The position numbers and the translations under genes were made by a program. Of a stretch of 64,000 bases of DNA, positions 25,702 through 34,706 are shown piece by piece. Origin of the DNA: CATQHS01 sp963422655 (GTDB lineage: Bacteria > Actinomycetota > Acidimicrobiia > Acidimicrobiales > Aldehydirespiratoraceae); assembly GCA_963422655.1 (NCBI GenBank), contig OY730440.1, forward strand, positions 310,001 to 374,000. The letters are read 5' to 3'. The notes beneath the pieces were generated by a model, which was not told the DNA's origin, did no database searches, and saw only the letters and a list, made by a program, of their open reading frames with translations. Within the stretch, counting starts at the first letter, position 1; every line of letters starts with the position of its first letter.

Positions 25702-27720
25702 CTAGCCGGGAGGTGCTCCGGCGCCGATGGCTCCGATGCTCACCACGAGATAGTCTCCCCCATCTTCGCCTCCGGTCCGCATGGCGATGTTGGTGCCGTC
25801 GGGAGACCAGACCGGGTTCCGGTCATCAGAGTTGTCGTGAGTCACCTGGCGGACACCGGTGCCGTCCATATCGGCGATGAAGATCTCGTTGTCGCCATCA
25901 CGGTTACTGACAAAGGCGATGCGGGTGCCGTCGGGAGACCAGACCGGGTCCCAGTCATCAGAGTTGTCGTGAGTCACCTGGCGGACACCGGTGCCGTCCA
26001 TATCGGCGATGAAGATCTCGTTGTCGCCATCACGGTTACTGACAAAGGCGATGCGGGTGCCACCCGGCATCCATACCGCATCCCCGTCGTAACTGGTGTT
26101 GTCCGTTATTTTTTGCAGATCGGTACCGTCCGTCCCTATCGTCCATATTTCGGACCGTCCCGCGGCGCGCTGGAAGGAGACACGGGTACCATCCGATGAC
26201 CATGCCGGTTTACGCTGGCGATGGGGGAGGTTCGTGAGTCGCGAGACATCGGTGCCATCTGTGTTCATGACGTAGATTTCGTAACTGCCATCGCGGTTGC
26301 TTTCGAAAGCTATTCGCGTGCCGTCTGGCGACCAGACCGGGTTCGAGTACCAGTAGTTGTTGTTGGTGAGCTGGCGGACGCCGGTGCCGTCGGTGTTCAT
26401 GGTGAAGATTCCGTCCCCTGTCTCTTGGTCGCCGACCAAGACCAGTCGAGTACAATCAGGCGACCACTCGTACTCATAAGGCAAACGAGCGCCCCCGGGT
26501 GTAAGAGGTGTTGCCGCTCTACTGTCTCTGGCAAACGTCTCGTTCAACGATGAACAGTCACCACCGCCAGGCGCGAGTTGTTGATCGACCACCGGCTCAT
26601 TCACTCGCAACGTGAAGTACTCTCGGTTGCTGTCCTGGATGGCTTCATAGACGATGTGGTTACCGTCCGGCGACCACATCGGCTCCCAGTCACCGGTTGT
26701 GTTGTCGGTGAGCCGCTGGATGTCGGTGCCGTCGGCATTCATCACGTAGATCTCGTGATCACCGTCCCGGTTGCTACTGAAAGCGATACGGGTACCGTCC
26801 GGCGACCAATCCGGATCCCAATCCAAGCTGGTTGCGTTGTCGGTGAGCCGCTGGATGTCGGTGCCGTCGGCATTCATCACGTAGATCTCGTCGTCACCGT
26901 CCCGGTTGCTACTGAAAGCGATACGGGTACCGTCCGGCGACCAATCCGGATCCCAATCCATATGGGCGAAGTGAACTCCGTCCGGAGACCAATCCGTTTC
27001 CGGTTGTCGGTGCGCGGTTGCGGTGTTACTGGTAAGCCGCTGGATGTCGGTGCCGTCGGCCTTCATCACGTAGATTTCGTCGTCACCGTCCCGGTTGCTA
27101 CTGAAAGCGATACGGGTACCGTCTGGCGACCAATCCGGATCGGCGCTCCGGTACCAATGGGCTGAACCCGCAGCATCGCTGGAGTTGCTGCTGGTGACCG
27201 TCCGGATATCTGTGCCATCGATGTTCACCGTGTGTATCTCCGACCGGCCGGTGAAAGCGATACGATCCCCATCCGGTGAATACACAGGATCCCAGCCGTA
27301 GACCGTGAGCTCGGTGAGCGGTTCGATGCCGGTGCCGTCGATGTTCATGGCGAAGACCCGGCCCCCCGCAGTGAACGTCACACGGCCGCAATCGGGCGAC
27401 CAGTCGAAGTAGGAAGCTCGTAGCGAATTCAGAGCGGCCAGAAGTGTTGCCATCTTGCTATCGATCCGAGGCTCACTGATCGGCGAGCAGTCAGATTTTT
27501 CATGTTCGTTACTGGCTGCGCCGAAGTGCCGCTGCAGATGATCGTCGGCAATCGAATCATGGCTGTAGTAGCGATAGTGGGCGATGTAAGCCGCTAGCGC
27601 TACAACCAGAGATACCGAGATCGTGAGAATCGAGCGTCCCATACGCCACGCTGCCCCCGACTGAGAAACGGGTACTTCGTCGGCTGGTTCGCAGTTCTGG
27701 GGCTCTTCCGGGTGGACCAT
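25702..27720 (-). CDS. Membrane-anchored PD40/TolB-like beta-propeller protein
   Basis: 672 residues: short cytoplasmic N-terminus, one membrane helix (about 28-52), then an extracytoplasmic region with about 13 PD40 repeats of the form WSPDGTRIAFxSNRDGxxEIYVMNxDGTxxxRLT. No catalytic domain is seen, so it probably binds proteins or glycans outside the membrane. Several repeats are almost identical in DNA. The ATG at 27720 lies 31 nt behind the LivHMG fusion; a GTG at 27765 inside that gene is the alternative. Its role with the transporter is unknown. Confidence 0.88.
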   Translation of the reverse strand: MVHPEEPQNCEPADEVPVSQSGAAWRMGRSILTISVSLVVALAAYIAHYRYYSHDSIADDHLQRHFGAASNEHEKSDCSPISEPRIDSKMATLLAALNSLRASYFDWSPDCGRVTFTAGGRVFAMNIDGTGIEPLTELTVYGWDPVYSPDGDRIAFTGRSEIHTVNIDGTDIRTVTSSNSSDAAGSAHWYRSADPDWSPDGTRIAFSSNRDGDDEIYVMKADGTDIQRLTSNTATAHRQPETDWSPDGVHFAHMDWDPDWSPDGTRIAFSSNRDGDDEIYVMNADGTDIQRLTDNATSLDWDPDWSPDGTRIAFSSNRDGDHEIYVMNADGTDIQRLTDNTTGDWEPMWSPDGNHIVYEAIQDSNREYFTLRVNEPVVDQQLAPGGGDCSSLNETFARDSRAATPLTPGGARLPYEYEWSPDCTRLVLVGDQETGDGIFTMNTDGTGVRQLTNNNYWYSNPVWSPDGTRIAFESNRDGSYEIYVMNTDGTDVSRLTNLPHRQRKPAWSSDGTRVSFQRAAGRSEIWTIGTDGTDLQKITDNTSYDGDAVWMPGGTRIAFVSNRDGDNEIFIADMDGTGVRQVTHDNSDDWDPVWSPDGTRIAFVSNRDGDNEIFIADMDGTGVRQVTHDNSDDRNPVWSPDGTNIAMRTGGEDGGDYLVVSIGAIGAGAPPG
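25823..26061. repeat. 132-bp direct repeat inside the PD40 gene
   Basis: About 107 bp starting at 25823 recur without visible change from 25955, one propeller repeat (132 bp) apart. The identity exceeds what protein constraint needs. Confidence 0.85.
26701..27145. repeat. Second block of near-identical propeller repeats
   Basis: Units starting at 26701 and 26836 (135-bp period) share almost all bases over about 120 bp, and a third, slightly diverged unit begins near 27030. They share GCCGCTGGATGTCGGTGCCG and the surrounding sequence. Confidence 0.8.
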
Positions 27721-27751
27721 TACACGCCATCCCCGATTCGGGAACTGCGGG

Positions 27752-30607
27752 TCAGTCCCCGGCACCGGAGCGACGGATGGTTCGTTCGTCAGTGCCCAGA
27801 TAGCTGGCGATCACCAGCGGATCGTTGCGTACCTCAGATGGCAGACCTTCGGCGATTACCATTCCCGACTCCAGGCAGTAGACCCGGTCGCTGATGCTCA
27901 TCACCAGTCCCATGTCGTGCTCGATTACCATCACAGCGGCGTCGAGCTCGTCCTTGACATGGGTTATGAGCGGCCCGAACGCCTCTGTCTCGCGCTGGGC
28001 CACCCCGCCGGTGGGCTCGTCGAGCAGCAGAACTCGGGCATCGATAGCCAGCAGGCTGCCCAGTTCCACGATGCGGCGGGTACCAGTGGAAAGGTTGGCG
28101 ATGAAGCTGTCGGCGTAGCGACCCAAACCCAGGTAGTCGATGATTTCGTCGGCTTCGGTCCGCTTGCGCCGTTCGGCCGCTGGCGACGGCGGCAGACCTG
28201 TCGCCGACGGCACCAGCAACGACCGGCGGCGAGCTTCGAGAGCGACCATGACCGACTCCCGCACCGTCAGCTCGGGGTACAGGCGAGCGGCCTGGAACCC
28301 CCGACCCAGCCCGTGGGCGTGGCGGGCCACCGATCGCCGGTTGGTGACGTCGCGGCCCATCACCACCACCCGCCCCGATGCCGACACGAACCCACTGATA
28401 GCGTTGAACAGGGTTGATTTACCGGCCCCGTTGGTGCCGATCAAGCCCACCAGTTCGCCGTTTCGCACCGTGATCGAGACGCCGTTCACGGCCACGTTAC
28501 CCCCGAACCGGACCGTGATATCACGGGCCTCCAAAGCCAGGGAGGAGCCGACCGGGGCTCGCTCCCGGCCGGAAGGAAGCACGCGGGCCGCAACCAGCGG
28601 GCGAACCTCGGTCTCACGGGCGGCCAAACGCCGGTCGGCTCGTTCGAAGATGCGGTCGCGGATCCCGTAGACGATCTGTAACAAGCCACCGGGGAAGTAC
28701 ATCAACAGCACCAGCAAGCCGATGTCACTGGTCAACAACCGGACCAGGGAATCGAGCTCGTCGGGGGTGGCTTGCGGGATCCCTCGAACCCACAGCGCAC
28801 CCAATATGGGGCCGGCCACCGTTCCCAGTCCGCCGATGATGGCGGTGGCTACCACCACTACCGACTCCCGGGCCGGGAACAGAACCGCTGGCTGCAACGA
28901 CGGCAGCAGCGTCACCAGCAGGCCCCCGGAATAAGCCGCGATTCCACCGGCCACCGCGAAAGCGCTCAGCTTCATGCGAGCCGGCGACACGGTAGAAGCA
29001 GATGCCATCTCCTCGTTGTCACGAACCGCGATCCACGACCGGCCGATCCCGGTTCGGCGCAGCCGAGCCACCAAGAAAGCGACCACGGCCAGCGAACCCA
29101 GGCACCAGAAGAAGAAACTGCGCCGAGACGCATCGAAATCAATCAGGATCGGCCCCAGTTCCACGAGCGGCTTGCTCACAGGGCGGGGGGTAGTGGTCCC
29201 GCCGGTGAAGAAGTCCTGGGTCAACAGCCATGACGCCGCGGCCACGGCAAAGGCCAGAGTGGTGACGGCCAGGAACAGTCCCCGGACCCGTAATGCGGGC
29301 AGGCCCACCAAGAGAGCCGCCATCATCCCCACCCCGGTGGCGGCGATGATGGCCACCCCCCACGGCAAAGTGAGGGAGATATCGAATAGGTCGAAGGGAA
29401 CCGGGATGTCGTGGCCCCGGGTCAAACCCACCAGAGTCATGCCTCCGAGCCCCACGAAGGCGTACTGGCCAAGAGAGAGCTGACCGGCCCAGCCGGTGAG
29501 CACCGACAGAGACAGAGCAATCATGGCGAACAGCACGATGCTGGTCCAAGTGAACAAAGCGCTGTTGGTCTTGAACCAGAACCCGAGCCCAGCAAAAAAG
29601 GCAAAGAGCGCCACCATCCCGAAGGTGTCCAGATGACGAGCCCACCACACCGAGTCGAGCCGGCCGGGCCGGGGGCGCACCCGGGGCGACAGCGACCAGC
29701 CCACGTCTTGGCGAGTGCTGCGAACCACCAGCAACAACACCACCAGCACCGCGAGGAACAGGTAGACGTCGACCACCGACCGGTTCGTCGACTCCACGTT
29801 GGATCGCACCATCTGTTCGGTAACGCCGACAGCCAGACCGCCGACCAGGGTGCCCGACAGCGACCGCATCCGAGCCAGCAGCGATACCACCAGCACCCTC
29901 AACAGGAGCGGTTCGGCGATGGCGGCCGTGCCAGCCTGGGCCGAGTTGATGCCCTGCAGTGGCGCAAAGAAAATGGCGGTGGCGGCCGCGAAGGCCCCAG
30001 AAATGATCCAAACCACTGTCGAGGTCCGTCGGGGCGAGATGCCATAGAGGCGGGCCGTGTCGGAATTGGACGCGGAGGCCCGCACCGCCAGCCCGAAGCG
30101 GGTCCGGGTCATGAACCAGGCCAAGGCCGCGATGAGGATCGGGATGACGAACAACACCACGATCTCGCGAGCCTGGAGCCGGATGTGGCTGGTGGGCGTC
30201 CAAGTCATGTCGAAGGGGGCCGGTATGGGGCCGGGGGTGATCACCGAAGGCAGGCTCGACTTGGCGAACACCACGATCTGGCCCACACCAATGGTGGCGA
30301 TCAACACCACCAGCCGGGGCGACTTGAACAGCCGACGGATCACGATCAGCTCGATCGCCATAGCCACCAGCGCGCCGGCCAGCACCGCCAAGAGAAAGGC
30401 CAGCCAATAGTTGAAGGTATAGGCGCTGAGCAGCAGGACGAACAGAGCAGCCCCGAAGGCACCCACCTCCCCGTGGGCGAAGTTGAGCACACCAGTGGAT
30501 CGGTAGATAAGGACGAACCCGGCCGCGAAGGCCGCGTAAGTGAGTCCGGTCACAAGGCCGATCACGAGCGACTGTTGGCTGACGGTCACTCCCAGGAGTT
30601 CGATCAC
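27752..30607 (-). CDS. Branched-chain-type ABC transporter LivH-LivM-LivG triple fusion
   Basis: 951-residue single polypeptide joining what are usually three proteins. Residues 1-300 are a LivH permease (GLTYAAFAAGFVLIYRSTG, LNFAHGEVG). About 320-640 is a LivM permease (SLSVLTGWAGQLSLGQYAFVG). About 695-951 is a LivG ATPase with Walker A GTNGAGKST at 724-732, an altered signature LSTGT and Walker B LLLDEPTGG. It starts with GTG 30607 overlapping the upstream stop (GTGA). With the MFS-LivF fusion upstream it supplies both permeases and both ATPases of one importer of branched-chain amino acids, amides or aromatic acids. Confidence 0.92.
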   Translation of the reverse strand: MIELLGVTVSQQSLVIGLVTGLTYAAFAAGFVLIYRSTGVLNFAHGEVGAFGAALFVLLLSAYTFNYWLAFLLAVLAGALVAMAIELIVIRRLFKSPRLVVLIATIGVGQIVVFAKSSLPSVITPGPIPAPFDMTWTPTSHIRLQAREIVVLFVIPILIAALAWFMTRTRFGLAVRASASNSDTARLYGISPRRTSTVVWIISGAFAAATAIFFAPLQGINSAQAGTAAIAEPLLLRVLVVSLLARMRSLSGTLVGGLAVGVTEQMVRSNVESTNRSVVDVYLFLAVLVVLLLVVRSTRQDVGWSLSPRVRPRPGRLDSVWWARHLDTFGMVALFAFFAGLGFWFKTNSALFTWTSIVLFAMIALSLSVLTGWAGQLSLGQYAFVGLGGMTLVGLTRGHDIPVPFDLFDISLTLPWGVAIIAATGVGMMAALLVGLPALRVRGLFLAVTTLAFAVAAASWLLTQDFFTGGTTTPRPVSKPLVELGPILIDFDASRRSFFFWCLGSLAVVAFLVARLRRTGIGRSWIAVRDNEEMASASTVSPARMKLSAFAVAGGIAAYSGGLLVTLLPSLQPAVLFPARESVVVVATAIIGGLGTVAGPILGALWVRGIPQATPDELDSLVRLLTSDIGLLVLLMYFPGGLLQIVYGIRDRIFERADRRLAARETEVRPLVAARVLPSGRERAPVGSSLALEARDITVRFGGNVAVNGVSITVRNGELVGLIGTNGAGKSTLFNAISGFVSASGRVVVMGRDVTNRRSVARHAHGLGRGFQAARLYPELTVRESVMVALEARRRSLLVPSATGLPPSPAAERRKRTEADEIIDYLGLGRYADSFIANLSTGTRRIVELGSLLAIDARVLLLDEPTGGVAQRETEAFGPLITHVKDELDAAVMVIEHDMGLVMSISDRVYCLESGMVIAEGLPSEVRNDPLVIASYLGTDERTIRRSGAGD

Positions 30608-32832
30608 CCCTGCTCACCGCCCAAGAAAACGGCCCGGGCCAGATCGTCGCGTTCGGCCAGCTCCGAGGCCGGTCCTTCGAAGCGGATGCGGCCCTTCTCC
30701 ATGAATACGGCCCGATCGGCGAAGGCCAAGGCCACGTTGAGCGACTGCTCCACGATAATCATGGTCTGGCCCTCGTCCCGCAGCCGCTCGACCACCCCCA
30801 GCAGTTCCTGAACCACCACGGGGGCCAACCCGAGGCTGAGCTCGTCGATCAGGAGTACCTCCGGTTCGTGCACCAGGGTCATGGCCAGCGCCAGCATCTG
30901 CTGCTGGCCCCCTGACAGGTCACCAGCCGGCTCGCCGAGCCGGCTGGCCAAGCCCGGGAACAGGTCTACGGCGGTGGCCAGGCGAGCTCGAAGCTCGGCC
31001 TTGCCCATACCCTGGCTCAGCAACGTGGCCCGAAGATTGTCGGCCACGCTGAGCTCAGCGAAGATCCCTCCCCCGCCCCGGAGCTGCACGATTCCAGCCC
31101 CGAACCTGGTCTCGGTCTCGGCGTAGGTGATGGTTCGCCCGTTCAGTCGTACCACTCCCCGGTCGGGAATACCGAGCCCGCTGATGGCCCGCAACAACGT
31201 CGATTTGCCGGCGCCATTGGTGCCCAGCAGGGCCAGCACCTCACCCCGACTCACCTCGAGTCCCACGTCGAACAGCACCTGTACCTGTCCGTAACTGAAA
31301 TCGAGATTGCGGATCTGCAACACCGGTACCGAGGCCGGGTCGGCGGCGGTCCGCTCGTGCTCGGCCTGCTCCTCGAGCAATTCCTCCACCACGAGAGAGA
31401 TGTCGCGTCGTATGAAACGGCTGCCGTACACGATGAGGGCGCCGCCTACGATGGCGGCGGGTGGCGCCACCACCAACAGGGCCGTGCGCTGGCCGTAGGC
31501 GTCGGAGAGCTGCCCGACGATGAGACCCCCGAAGAATCCCCCCATCAAGAAGACGAACACCGGAATCAAGGCGAAGGCCTGGGCTCTGATCCGGTAAGGG
31601 GAGACGGCGGCGATAATAGACGGAGCGGCCACGAACGCAGTCGAGATCAGGGCCTGAGCCAACGCCAGCATGGCCACCAGCAGTCCGATCACCTTGATGG
31701 GAAGAGCTACGGCGTAGACGATCCCGGTCGAGACCACCAGCATCCCGGCCAATCCCATCATGGCGGCGGGGTCCCGACGAAAGCCCCGATCGAAGACACG
31801 TCCCGCGAAGGGCAGCGCCATCAGCGAGACCACCCACATGAGCGACTCCACGATGCCCCGTTCCAGCGGGCCCAAACCGTACTTGTCCTCCAGCAGGAGG
31901 TTGAACTGGATGGGCAGTGCAATCAACGCGAACCCGAGCACACCCACGCCAGTGGCCAGGTAGTAGAAGGTCTTGATCTTGCGCAGGCGGGCGAAAGCGG
32001 TGCTGACCGTCACCGGCAGCTCCTCGGTGGTGACCCGCCGCTCGGTTCCCAGTATCGCCTCCTGCTCGTAGCGGCCCCGCTGCGGTTCCGACAAGATCAG
32101 CGAGCTGGCCGCGACCAGCAGGGGCGGGATGGCCACGATGAAGAACGCCACCCGCCAGCCCTCGGCACCGCCGGCCCAAGCCGCGGTGCCGCCGACCAGG
32201 AGCGGGCCCAGCAACTGACCGACGGGACGGCCCAGTGCCTCGAAGGCAAAGATTCGGTTGCGGGCCCCGATGGGGTAGGTGTCCACCAGTAACGAATTCG
32301 ACACCGGGAGGCGGTAAGCCTGGCCCAGACCGGTCCCGGCGTTGGTCAAGAAGAGCTGGAAGGGGTTGACGACCAGCCCACTCAAGAAAACGGTGAAAGC
32401 CCAGAAGGTGGAGGCGACGGGGATGATCCTCACCCGCGCTATCCGGTCGGCCAAGGCGGCCATGGGCACGGCGCCGAGCACCACCATCACTCCGGCGAAG
32501 CTGAGCACACCGATCAGAACCGTGTCACTTACACCGAGGGTGGCCTGGATGTCGGGGGCGAGCACACGGATGGCCCTGGGTATCTCGTCGATGACGTTGA
32601 GCAGGAAAAGCATCACCACCATCGAGGTGCCACCGGCCCGCAATCCCTCCCTGAGCGTCATGGGGGTATCGCCCACACCGGGCAGCAGGTCGTCGGGAAG
32701 GACGGTCTCGGCGTCGCGGGCGTGCTGCTCGGCCTGACGCTTGGCTTCCTCGGAGAGCACGGCCTCGGCCAGCGCGGCCGCTTCGGTCTCCGGCTTCATG
32801 CCCTTCACGTCTCCGTCGAGCTCGTTGGCCAT
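30604..32832 (-). CDS. MFS-like membrane domain fused to LivF ATPase
   Basis: 742 residues. About 50-500 is a 12-helix MFS-like domain (MVVLGAVPMAALADRIARV is its loop 2-3 motif). A charged linker leads to a LivF-type ATPase with Walker A GTNGAGKST at 537-545, signature LSGGQQQM and Walker B LLIDELSLGLAP. The ATPase should pair with the LivG part of the next gene; the MFS part is not expected in an ABC importer. The ATG at 32832 has a GGAG-rich upstream; an in-frame GTG at 32895 falls inside an inverted repeat and is not preferred. No stop or gap separates the two domains, so the fusion is real in this sequence. Confidence 0.9.
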   Translation of the reverse strand: MANELDGDVKGMKPETEAAALAEAVLSEEAKRQAEQHARDAETVLPDDLLPGVGDTPMTLREGLRAGGTSMVVMLFLLNVIDEIPRAIRVLAPDIQATLGVSDTVLIGVLSFAGVMVVLGAVPMAALADRIARVRIIPVASTFWAFTVFLSGLVVNPFQLFLTNAGTGLGQAYRLPVSNSLLVDTYPIGARNRIFAFEALGRPVGQLLGPLLVGGTAAWAGGAEGWRVAFFIVAIPPLLVAASSLILSEPQRGRYEQEAILGTERRVTTEELPVTVSTAFARLRKIKTFYYLATGVGVLGFALIALPIQFNLLLEDKYGLGPLERGIVESLMWVVSLMALPFAGRVFDRGFRRDPAAMMGLAGMLVVSTGIVYAVALPIKVIGLLVAMLALAQALISTAFVAAPSIIAAVSPYRIRAQAFALIPVFVFLMGGFFGGLIVGQLSDAYGQRTALLVVAPPAAIVGGALIVYGSRFIRRDISLVVEELLEEQAEHERTAADPASVPVLQIRNLDFSYGQVQVLFDVGLEVSRGEVLALLGTNGAGKSTLLRAISGLGIPDRGVVRLNGRTITYAETETRFGAGIVQLRGGGGIFAELSVADNLRATLLSQGMGKAELRARLATAVDLFPGLASRLGEPAGDLSGGQQQMLALAMTLVHEPEVLLIDELSLGLAPVVVQELLGVVERLRDEGQTMIIVEQSLNVALAFADRAVFMEKGRIRFEGPASELAERDDLARAVFLGGEQG

Positions 32833-32891
32833 GCCCTCCGCTCCGTCACCGACTGGCGGCACCGGAAGGGTAATGCAGCTTCGGTAACTGG

Positions 32892-32928
32892 TCACTTACC
32901 AGCGCCGCCAACCGGGGCTGGTAAGTGA
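32892..32928. promoter_or_regulatory. Perfect 12-bp inverted repeat between divergent transporter genes
   Basis: TCACTTACCAGC (32892-32903) and GCTGGTAAGTGA (32917-32928), separated by 13 nt, centred in the 183-bp region between the MFS-LivF gene and the binding-protein gene. It fits a dimeric repressor operator (TetR or GntR type, spaced half-sites) or a leader hairpin. No regulator gene is adjacent. Confidence 0.65.
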
Positions 32929-33015
32929 ATGTGACCGAGGCCGAGACTTGCGCGATACTGGCCTGGTTCCAGCTCCTCGGGCTGGAACGACAACCTTTGA
33001 CTGGAGAGGGGTTCG

Positions 33016-34650
33016 ATGAACCGAAGACTGCGAGTTATCAGTGCGGTGCTTGTGATTACAGCCTTGGGGGCCGGTGCCTGTGGGGGGGAAACTGCTGAAG
33101 ACAGTTCCAGCAGCCCCGACACAACCGTCGACACCGCAACCACCACAACCACAACCATCGAACCCGACGACACCACTACCACTACCGAACCCGGCGGCAC
33201 CACTACCACCACCGAACCCGACGACCCCACGCCGGCCACCAACATCCATGACGATCCCCGTGACGGTGTCTTCGACGACTTCCAAGCCACCTTCGATCGC
33301 AGTGACCACCCTTTCACCCAGTTGGACGCTTTGTGCCACCCTCATCCGGCCGCCGAGAACCGGGTCGCCACCGACCCCGGCATCGAAGCCGACTCCATCA
33401 CGCTGGTGCATCTGAGGTCCCGCCTCGAGGACTTCATCGCATTCGGCTACGCAGTGGACGTGGGCAACGTGGCCGAGATCTTCGACACCTTCGTCAGCAT
33501 CATCAACGAGCAGTGCGGCGGGATACGGGGAAGGATGATAGATCTGCACACCATCGAGCTGTCCGGACTGAGCCAAACCGTTGACGCCGACCGCAACGCG
33601 GCTTGTATCGAGGCCATAGAGGACCACGAAGGGGTGATACTGCTCAACTCGTCCGGTTTCGGGGGATCCGCCAACCTGTGCATCGTGGAGGATCATCAGA
33701 CCGCTTTCATCTCCACCCAGGGCCAGAGCGAGGAGTACATGGCCAGAGGCAACGATCTGTTGATCTCGCTGTCGCCCACCCTGGAAGAAAGCCTGAGGTT
33801 CTTGGCCCTCGACCTGATCAATCGAGGCGTATTGGAGGGCAAGACCATAGGCGTGGCCACGCCCGACACCCCCGGTCAGCCCGAAGCAACCAAAACCGGA
33901 CTGGTCGATGTGCTCGAGGCCAACGACGTGGAGGTGGCCGTCTTCGATGTGATCGAGTGTGGTGGTCAAACCTCGTGCACCGGTGGGGTGTCCGAGTCGG
34001 TACGTCGCCTCAAAGACGCCGGCGTCGACGTGTTCTTCAACGTGATGAACATACTGTCGGCACCCGGCTACATCGTCGAGATGGTGGCCCAGGGGTTCGA
34101 GCCCGGTGACGTGCAGTTCTATGCCTCGGACTTCAACTCTCAGGCCAGCGAACTGGTGTCCTCCAAGATCGTGGCCTTTGGCGGGCAAGAGGCGGGAGAC
34201 CTCTACAACGGCGCCATCATCATCGACGACGCCAACACCGGCGCCTATCGTCTCGACGACTACGAGCCCTTGGTCTACAACGAAATGTGCAACGACGCCT
34301 ACGGAGCCAACAGCGAATCGGGCGCCAACCACGAGTCGGCCGATAGAGCTACGGGCTCGTCGGCCTACGGCATGGTGGTCACGGTATGCGACATCTTGAG
34401 GATGGCAGCCCGGGCCATCTACGACGCCGGTGACAACCCGACCCGCACCGACATCTACACGGCGCTGGCCAACTTGGGGCCGATCGACTCCAACGAGATG
34501 CTGCCCTTCTCGGTCCGACCGGGCAAGACCCAGGCCCCCGACGCCATCCACACTTCGGTGTTCGAATCGCCCTGCACCAAGGATGCTCCCTTCGGCGAGG
34601 AGAAGATCTGCATTTACCCGATCGACGACTACCGGTCCGCCCCCCGCTGA
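33016..34650 (+). CDS. Branched-chain amino acid/amide-type ABC substrate-binding lipoprotein
   Basis: 544-residue lipoprotein of the LivK/Peripla_BP_6 group, divergent from its transporter genes. Signal MNRRLRVISAVLVITALGAGAC gives lipobox GAGAC with Cys22, then a Thr-rich linker with TTTTTEP repeats (about 40-75). The mature part shows a type I periplasmic fold pattern, e.g. GKTIGVATPDTPGQ and DAGVDVFFNVMN. It is longer than classic LivK because of the linker and insertions. The ATG has GGAGAGG upstream. Ligand not evident. Confidence 0.88.
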   Translation: MNRRLRVISAVLVITALGAGACGGETAEDSSSSPDTTVDTATTTTTTIEPDDTTTTTEPGGTTTTTEPDDPTPATNIHDDPRDGVFDDFQATFDRSDHPFTQLDALCHPHPAAENRVATDPGIEADSITLVHLRSRLEDFIAFGYAVDVGNVAEIFDTFVSIINEQCGGIRGRMIDLHTIELSGLSQTVDADRNAACIEAIEDHEGVILLNSSGFGGSANLCIVEDHQTAFISTQGQSEEYMARGNDLLISLSPTLEESLRFLALDLINRGVLEGKTIGVATPDTPGQPEATKTGLVDVLEANDVEVAVFDVIECGGQTSCTGGVSESVRRLKDAGVDVFFNVMNILSAPGYIVEMVAQGFEPGDVQFYASDFNSQASELVSSKIVAFGGQEAGDLYNGAIIIDDANTGAYRLDDYEPLVYNEMCNDAYGANSESGANHESADRATGSSAYGMVVTVCDILRMAARAIYDAGDNPTRTDIYTALANLGPIDSNEMLPFSVRPGKTQAPDAIHTSVFESPCTKDAPFGEEKICIYPIDDYRSAPR

Positions 34651-34706
34651 GCTGCGTCTGGTCGGACCGTCTCGAGGTGAACCGCTCTGCCTACCCTTCG
34701 ATGCCC

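Noticed and set aside
32896..34551. 551-residue open frame on the minus strand opposite the binding-protein gene
   Set aside because: The plus-strand lipoprotein with signal peptide and family motifs explains the region; the antisense text is a composition artefact.
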